Of a stretch of DNA of 64,000 nt, positions 59,009 to 64,000 are shown piece after piece. The position numbers were made by a program, and so were the translations under genes. The stretch covers positions 1 to 64,000 of the forward strand of contig JAFTBM010000058.1 in the NCBI GenBank assembly GCA_017455205.1. Reading direction: 5' to 3'. The DNA comes from Bacteroidales bacterium (lineage in GTDB: Bacteria > Bacteroidota > Bacteroidia > Bacteroidales > P3). Each line of letters opens with the position of its first letter. Position 1 is the stretch's first letter. Under the pieces are notes generated by a model, which worked only from the letters and a program-made list of their open reading frames with translations, was not told the origin of the DNA and searched no databases.

Positions 59009-61447
59009 CTAATAGATATTTTCGCGTTGCCAGAGGAGTAGGCCTTCTTCTAATAGGCGGCGGTTGATTTTCAGGGCGAGGGTGTCGCGGGCGTCGAAGA
59101 AGCGGGTGAAGATGGGGAGGGCGGAGGAGGGGACGGCGTAGCGTATGGTGGTGCGCCCGAAGCCGCGGGTGCCCTTGGTGGTGCGAGTGCGGGCGATGCG
59201 GGTGTCGTGGTCGGTGTCGAGGGTGGAGAATTGGGAGGGGTCTTTGCCCATGAAGGCGTTGGTGATGTCGTAGAAGGAGTCGTTGTAGTCGTGGTGGGGG
59301 TAGTCGCCGCTGTGGTGGTAGTAGCGGAAGAGTTCGAGGGCGGCGGCGTAGAGCGATAGGGCTTCGGGCGAGAAGCTGTGCTGGTGGAACCACTGGCGGA
59401 AGTCGAACGGAGGCTGTTGGGTGGATTGGTGGAAGAGGGTGGCAGTGGAATCCTCGGGGAAGAGGACATTGAGGTCGTTGCGGTCGCAGCCGAGTTCGGC
59501 GGCGGTGAAGGGCATGATGAAGTTGCGGTAGCTACAGTTGGAGAAGAGGTTACCCTTATAGAATAGAGAGAACATGATGGCATCGATACACAAATCGTTA
59601 GGGATACTTTCCACAGTGCCACGGTAGGTGAGATAGTTCCACTCGTAGTACCTATTGTGGGTGTTAAAGTTGATGCCTTTCGACACAAGACACCAGTAGA
59701 GGTTGCCCGTGGTTATCTTTGCTTTTTTCTCTTTTCCACCATTGCTGACGATGAGCACTTTGTTTAGGTAGCTCCACTGCCCGAGCACAAGGCCGTCCAT
59801 GTGTGAGGTGATTTGATGCTCGAGTTCGTTGATTAGGCAGGGACGGCTGTTGTCGTAGGTGTAGTCTTTGATGTAGTGGAGGCTGTCGGTGGGTTTGTCG
59901 TAGTCGTAGCGGCTGGCGGTGATGTGCAGTGGGTCGATGGGGGTGCCTTCACTACTATCGAATATGATTTGGCTGACCGACCATTCGGAGAGTTGGAAAG
60001 TGTCTTTGGCATTGCTGAACGCATGGGAGCGGATGCGGTAGGTGGATGAGGAAAACACAGATACGGTATCACGCAGGAGGAATTCGGTCTTGCAGTAGTA
60101 GACTATGACGCTGGGTTTCAGTTGCAGCACTTTGAGGAAGAATTCGATGCAGAGGTCGTACTTGAAGCCCTTGCGCCTTTGGTAGGGAGGGTTCATGATG
60201 ACCATAAGCTTGCGGCCTTCGCGGCGGCAGATCTCGTTGATGTCGAGTGGCTGGCCGCCGTATTTGAAGCGGGGTTGGGCGGTGGACGAGGCAAGGTAGT
60301 CGAATTGAATGGAGTTCTCGAAGCCTTTGATGCGGCAAGTGTCCACGTCCATCTGCTCGAGGGTGGAGAGGTAGCAGTAGGGCTTGTAGTCGCGCCCGAA
60401 TTGGTTTTCGAGGTTGCCCACGCCGGCACAGGGGTCGAAGACGATATAGTCGTCCATGTTGTAGAACTGGGCGAGGCGCTCGTTTTGCAGCTCGACGAAG
60501 CAGGAGGGGGTGTACTCGCCGCCGGTGTCGCGGCGGTACTGGTCGGAGTAGAGGGTGGCGGAGCGTTCGAGGATGGCGAGGAACTGCTGCTTCTCGGGCG
60601 GGCGGTGGTATTTGCGCCAGAAGAGGGCGTAGGCGGCACGGTCGGCGATGGTGTAGTAGGAGGAGGGGGCGGAGGAGGCGGGCGAGTACTTGATGCCGTC
60701 GGCCTGTCCGTCCTCATACATGATGCGGTATTGGCTGAGGTTGGTGCCTTCGCGGATGAGGTCTTCGGTGGGGCCGTCGGGGTCGGCCTCGGCTTTGAGG
60801 GAGGCGAAGAGGGATTGGTCGGCCAGGCCATGGTAGACAGACTGGCGGTAGCGTGTGCCTTTGAGCATATCGACCAAGAAGAGGTTGATCAGGTCCTGCT
60901 CGTCGGCGATGGTTTCGCGGAAGCGGATGGCGTGGCGCCATTGGTTGTAGACGAGGTTGAAGTTGGAGGTGGTGATTTGGATGACGGTGTCCTGCCCGCG
61001 TTTGAGGAGGAGGTAGAGCTGGCGGATTTCGTCGTCGCGGTAGATGGTGATGCGGCCTTCGAGGCGGTCGCAGATGCGGTCGATGGCGTCGCGTGTAGGG
61101 GCGGAGGGCTTTTCCCGTGCCCAGTTGATGTCGTTGTTGTAGAGGACGGAGTTGTCCGAGCAGTCGAGCAGTTCGAGTACGTCGTGCCCCTCGGGGTCCT
61201 GGTAGACGAGGGCCACGCGGGCCAGCATCTGCTGCTGCTTGCGGTTGGTGAGGATGGTTTGAGCCAAGGCGGCACGGCGCTGGGCATCGGCAGAGATGAG
61301 GTATTTGGCCTCGATGTAGAGCAGGGGTTCCCCCTTGGGGTCGAGCAGGAGGACATCGACTTGGTTGAGCACGTCGAGTTGCCAGCTGTCGCGGTCGAAG
61401 TAGCGTTGGCAGAAGTCTTTTTTGAAGTTGATTTCTGTGGACTGCAT
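59009..61447 (-). CDS. Single-chain restriction-modification candidate: PD-(D/E)xK nuclease plus N6-adenine DNA methyltransferase
   Basis: 812 residues. The N-terminal 130 contain a PD-(D/E)xK-like site (DVLLLDPKGEPLLYIEAKYL: Asp, then EAK). The middle carries methyltransferase motif I (VFDPCAGVGNLE, about 345-356) and motif IV (VIMNPPYQRRKG, about 418-429), as in Eco57I-type or BREX/type I-like N6-adenine methylases. The C-terminal 350 residues would then bind DNA. No restriction or specificity subunit is next to it, so a single-polypeptide type IIG-like enzyme is the simplest reading. Codon use and GC look like the neighbours. Confidence 0.78.
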   Translation of the reverse strand: MQSTEINFKKDFCQRYFDRDSWQLDVLNQVDVLLLDPKGEPLLYIEAKYLISADAQRRAALAQTILTNRKQQQMLARVALVYQDPEGHDVLELLDCSDNSVLYNNDINWAREKPSAPTRDAIDRICDRLEGRITIYRDDEIRQLYLLLKRGQDTVIQITTSNFNLVYNQWRHAIRFRETIADEQDLINLFLVDMLKGTRYRQSVYHGLADQSLFASLKAEADPDGPTEDLIREGTNLSQYRIMYEDGQADGIKYSPASSAPSSYYTIADRAAYALFWRKYHRPPEKQQFLAILERSATLYSDQYRRDTGGEYTPSCFVELQNERLAQFYNMDDYIVFDPCAGVGNLENQFGRDYKPYCYLSTLEQMDVDTCRIKGFENSIQFDYLASSTAQPRFKYGGQPLDINEICRREGRKLMVIMNPPYQRRKGFKYDLCIEFFLKVLQLKPSVIVYYCKTEFLLRDTVSVFSSSTYRIRSHAFSNAKDTFQLSEWSVSQIIFDSSEGTPIDPLHITASRYDYDKPTDSLHYIKDYTYDNSRPCLINELEHQITSHMDGLVLGQWSYLNKVLIVSNGGKEKKAKITTGNLYWCLVSKGINFNTHNRYYEWNYLTYRGTVESIPNDLCIDAIMFSLFYKGNLFSNCSYRNFIMPFTAAELGCDRNDLNVLFPEDSTATLFHQSTQQPPFDFRQWFHQHSFSPEALSLYAAALELFRYYHHSGDYPHHDYNDSFYDITNAFMGKDPSQFSTLDTDHDTRIARTRTTKGTRGFGRTTIRYAVPSSALPIFTRFFDARDTLALKINRRLLEEGLLLWQRENIY

Positions 61448-61681
61448 GTGGGTGGGGTTGATTGTTTGAGTGATAACGCTTATGGTGGGTTAGATATTGC
61501 ACTGGAGGGAGAAGAAAGCAAAAAGCAGCGATTTTGGAGTGGGGGAGGGTGAAAAATGGAAGATGCCGAGGTCGTGCAAGGGCAGGCGGAGCGGAAAGGT
61601 GACATGCAGCTCAAGAGGCTAAAAGCAAGCGTGATGCAGGATATTTGATAGCGGAAAGAATGCGGGTTGTGGAAAAAAAGA
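61448..61681. other. Intergenic region upstream of DUF1846
   Basis: Between two divergent genes. Apart from the promoter at 61682-61713 no feature is supported. Confidence 0.4.
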
Positions 61682-61713
61682 TTTGGGCGGTTGGGAATTT
61701 CTTGCTAATTTTG
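61682..61713 (+). promoter_or_regulatory. Promoter of the DUF1846 gene
   Basis: TTTG (61682-61685), 20 bp, TAATTTTG (61706-61713), full consensus, 47 bases before the ATG at 61761. Confidence 0.7.
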
Positions 61714-61760
61714 TATCCCGTATTTTTCATTTTTCAACCAACATAAAAAAAGACATCATT

Positions 61761-63224
61761 ATGAAGTACGGGTTCGACAACGAGAAGTATCTTCGGATAC
61801 AGTCGGAGCACATCAAGGAGCGCATCGGCCAATTTGGCAACAAGCTTTACTTGGAGTTTGGCGGGAAGCTCTTCGACGATTACCATGCCAGCCGCGTGCT
61901 GCCAGGCTTTGAGCCAGACAGCAAGCTCAAGATGCTGATGCAACTCAAGGACGAGGCAGAGATTGTGATAGCCATCAGTGCCTACGACATTGAGAAGAAC
62001 AAGGTGAGGGGGGATATAGGGATTACGTATGACGAGGACGTGCTGCGGCTGCGCGAAGCGTTTATGCAGCGGGGCTTGCTGGTGAGCGGAGTGGTGATAA
62101 CGCACTACAATGGGCAGGCCAGTGCTACGGCCTACCGCGAACGGTTGGAGCGTATGGGCATTAGCGTCTATTATCTTCACCTGATTGATGGCTACCCCAC
62201 TAATGTGGATTTTATCGCCTCGGAGGAGGGCTTCGGCAAGAACGACTACGTGCGGACCACTCGCCCGCTGGTGGTGGTTACAGCCCCTGGCCCAGGAAGT
62301 GGCAAGATGGCCGTCTGCCTGAGCCAACTCTATCAGGAGAACCGTCGGGGCGTGAAGGCAGGCTATGCCAAGTTTGAGACCTTCCCGATATGGAGCATTC
62401 CCCTCAAGCACCCGGTCAATATCGCCTACGAGGCAGCCACTGCCGACCTCAACGACGTGAACATGATTGACCCGTTCCACCTCGAAGCCTACGGCAAGAC
62501 GGCTGTGAACTACAACCGCGACATTGAGATATTCCCTGTGCTCAACGCCCTGTTTGAAGGCATCTATGGCGAAAACCCCTATAAGTCGCCTACCGATATG
62601 GGGGTGAATATGGCGGGATTCTGCATTGCCGATGATGAGGTGTGCTGCCAAGCTTCGCGCGACGAGATTATTCGTCGCTACTACACCGCCCTTTGCGGCT
62701 TTGCCGAGGGCAAGGCCACGGAGGCCGAGGTGAACAAGATTGCCCTCCTGATGAAGCAGGCCAAGATAACGACCGACGACCGCCGCACGACGGTGGCGGC
62801 CAAGGAGCGCGCCATGAAGGAAAACACCTCGGCAGCAGCCATCGAGCTGGCCGACGGCACCATCATCACCGCCAAGAGCAGCGATCTGCTTGGTGCCTGT
62901 GCTGCACTGATACTCAACGCACTCAAGCACCTCGCTGGCATCGACCACCACGTGAAGCTCATCTCGCAGAAGATGATTGAACCCATCCAGCACATGAAGC
63001 TCTCGCTCCTGCATGCCGACAATCCACGGCTGCATTCCGACGAGGTGCTGGTTACGCTTTCGATATTGAGCCTGCTCGACGAGAATTGTCGTCGCGCACT
63101 CGACTGCCTGCCGCAGCTGGAGGGCTGCCAAGTACACACCACGATGATGACTGGCGAGGTGGATCGCAAGATATTCAAGAAGCTGGGTATCGGACTGACG
63201 AGCGACCCCGTCAGGAAGCGATAG
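61761..63224 (+). CDS. DUF1846 domain protein
   Basis: A 487-residue cytosolic protein of the DUF1846 family. Start set at the ATG at 61761, after the promoter; the 26-residue extension upstream is noncoding. Signatures: NEKYLRIQSEHIKERIGQFGNKLYLEFGGKLFDDYHASRVLPGFEPDSK, VVVTAPGPGSGKMAVCLSQLYQE with a P-loop-like GPGSGK, and AAIELADGTIITAKSSDLLGA. The fold is known from structural genomics but I do not know an assigned activity. Confidence 0.9.
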   Translation: MKYGFDNEKYLRIQSEHIKERIGQFGNKLYLEFGGKLFDDYHASRVLPGFEPDSKLKMLMQLKDEAEIVIAISAYDIEKNKVRGDIGITYDEDVLRLREAFMQRGLLVSGVVITHYNGQASATAYRERLERMGISVYYLHLIDGYPTNVDFIASEEGFGKNDYVRTTRPLVVVTAPGPGSGKMAVCLSQLYQENRRGVKAGYAKFETFPIWSIPLKHPVNIAYEAATADLNDVNMIDPFHLEAYGKTAVNYNRDIEIFPVLNALFEGIYGENPYKSPTDMGVNMAGFCIADDEVCCQASRDEIIRRYYTALCGFAEGKATEAEVNKIALLMKQAKITTDDRRTTVAAKERAMKENTSAAAIELADGTIITAKSSDLLGACAALILNALKHLAGIDHHVKLISQKMIEPIQHMKLSLLHADNPRLHSDEVLVTLSILSLLDENCRRALDCLPQLEGCQVHTTMMTGEVDRKIFKKLGIGLTSDPVRKR

Positions 63225-63229
63225 CTGCG

Positions 63230-64000
63230 TCAGGCAGCCGACTTCTTCACCGAGGCGATGGCCATCCAGACCATCGCCATTTTTATGGCCTGCATCGGCA
63301 TCCAGTAGCGGATGGCAATGGGCGAGGCAAAGACGGTGGTGGCATAGTAGACGAAGCCGAAGAGGAGCAGCATCCAGAAGGCCAAGCGTTGATCGCGCGA
63401 GGCTAAAGCCGTCCGTCGGCGCACGGCGATGAGGGCGATGGCTGCCAGGAGCAATGCCCAAGTGATCAGCTCAATGACGGGGAGTAGCTGCCCCAGCCAG
63501 TGGCCGTAGGGATCATGGCGGGCGGGTTGGAGCCTCTCGGGCGTGAGTTGAAACCACTCGAGGGTCTCCTTCTGCGTGGCAGGGATGTCGGTATAGTTGC
63601 CCACCATCTCGAGGTTGTAGGGGAAGAATGCCGAGCAGGCGTTGGGGAGGAGATAGTAGCGGAGGAAGGGGATAGGATAGTGGAATATCAGCCACTTGCC
63701 ATAGTCGGCGTAGAGACCGCTGCCGAGCTTGACCCACGCCACGGGGTAGGACGAGTGCATGGTGTTGATATAGAGGGCGTGGTATTGCTTCAGCGGGAAA
63801 TCGGGCGACCACAGGAATCTGGCGCAGACGCGCGAGCCGCTGTCGGTGGCCTCGAGGATGGCCGCATCGTAGCGGTGGGCGCAGAAGCGGTGCAGCGCAG
63901 ATAGCTTGGGGTCGGTCGGGGTGCTGGTCTCGGTGTCGATATGTGGGAGCACGTGCATAGCGTTGTTGGCCAGCTGCCAGCCGTCGAAGCCAGTGGAGAA
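63230..64000 (-). CDS. Membrane protein, 5' end beyond the window
   Basis: The frame is open from the right edge (reading ...GFDGWQLANNAMHVLPHI) to the stop at 63230, so the 242 residues counted from the first internal Met are only the end. The soluble stretch contains AHRYDAAILEATDSGSRVCARFLW; three hydrophobic segments near the C-terminus (LLPVIELITWALLLAAIALIAV; AFWMLLLFGFVYYATTVFA; MAMVWMAIASV). The DGWQ motif resembles the end of glycosyltransferase-type (dolichyl-phosphate mannosyltransferase-like) membrane proteins, but that is a guess. Confidence 0.7.
   Translation of the reverse strand, partial: FSTGFDGWQLANNAMHVLPHIDTETSTPTDPKLSALHRFCAHRYDAAILEATDSGSRVCARFLWSPDFPLKQYHALYINTMHSSYPVAWVKLGSGLYADYGKWLIFHYPIPFLRYYLLPNACSAFFPYNLEMVGNYTDIPATQKETLEWFQLTPERLQPARHDPYGHWLGQLLPVIELITWALLLAAIALIAVRRRTALASRDQRLAFWMLLLFGFVYYATTVFASPIAIRYWMPMQAIKMAMVWMAIASVKKSAA

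Noticed and set aside
60122..61552. 476-residue plus-strand frame opposite the methyltransferase
   Set aside because: Antisense; Gly/Val/Glu-rich composition typical of shadows of high-GC genes; no motif.
1..64000. Integrated prophage or conjugative element
   Set aside because: No integrase, relaxase, portal or terminase was recognised, and the genes are mostly housekeeping.

Overview
The window is about 64 kb of a high-GC Bacteroidales (Bacteroidota) chromosome, most likely from a species with a type IX secretion system (T9SS). Evidence for this: promoters of the Bacteroidota type (TTTG, about 19-20 bp, TAnnTTTG); the T9SS regulator PorX; at least four secreted proteins with T9SS type A or type B C-terminal sorting domains; a GldF-GldG fusion protein; and family-typical genes (DUF3098, DUF4340, a DksA/TraR-like protein with degenerate zinc site, YraN, RimO, LpxB). 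I cannot place it below the order. No rRNA, tRNA, integrase, transposase or CRISPR array was seen; the region looks like core chromosome studded with unusual repeats.

Layout. 1-700: two overlapping small unknown genes. 0.9-5.2 kb (minus): CCA-adding enzyme, MORN-type lipoprotein, DprA, Nudix hydrolase, META-type lipoprotein. 5.2-7.6 kb: composite repeat, PatB/MalY aminotransferase, an 11-bp minisatellite and an AT-rich regulatory region. 7.6-8.2 kb: HTH regulator with palindromic candidate operators. 8.3-12.3 kb (minus): truB, uppP, DUF3098, ftsX, dnaN. 12.4-18.0 kb (minus): lipoprotein, dapD and two tandem T9SS type B surface proteins. 18.5-20.7 kb: a cystathionine synthase/lyase pair (transsulfuration). 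20.8-31.7 kb (minus): a long, tightly packed run gldFG-DUF4340-surE-membrane protein-lpxB-spoIID-like-thioredoxin-ftsY-(four-helix-bundle cassette)-rimO. 31.7-33.2 kb: an M28-like protein that seems to have lost catalytic residues. 33.7-43.3 kb (plus): secreted unknown, uvrA, membrane protein, mnmE, nadA, DUF362 lipoprotein, YbaK-like deacylase, RluA; yraN converges on the end. 44.2-49.8 kb (plus): OmpA-like lipoprotein, FAD oxidoreductase, porX, phosphoglucomutase/GlmM. 49.8-52.8 kb: a cobalamin riboswitch followed by two T9SS cargo proteins. 52.9-54.6 kb: rpsP, rimM, DksA-like. 54.9-57.6 kb: outer-membrane beta-barrel protein; converging on it a BspA-like LRR protein. 59.0-61.4 kb: a large single-chain nuclease-methyltransferase candidate. 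61.8-63.2 kb: DUF1846 protein. The window ends inside a membrane protein gene.

What stands out is the repeat landscape: several unrelated sequence families, each built from very short tandem units of 7, 9 or 11 bp, often arranged as opposed arms that could fold into hairpins, lie between genes and sometimes inside genes (cca, rimO) without breaking the frame. One pair of 9-bp-unit arrays brackets a four-helix-bundle (23S rRNA intervening-sequence-like) gene inserted between ftsY and rimO; this cassette is my best candidate for an undescribed mobile or selfish element. The second is the B12-riboswitch-controlled pair of surface proteins, a likely cobalamin-related secreted system without an adjacent TonB receptor.
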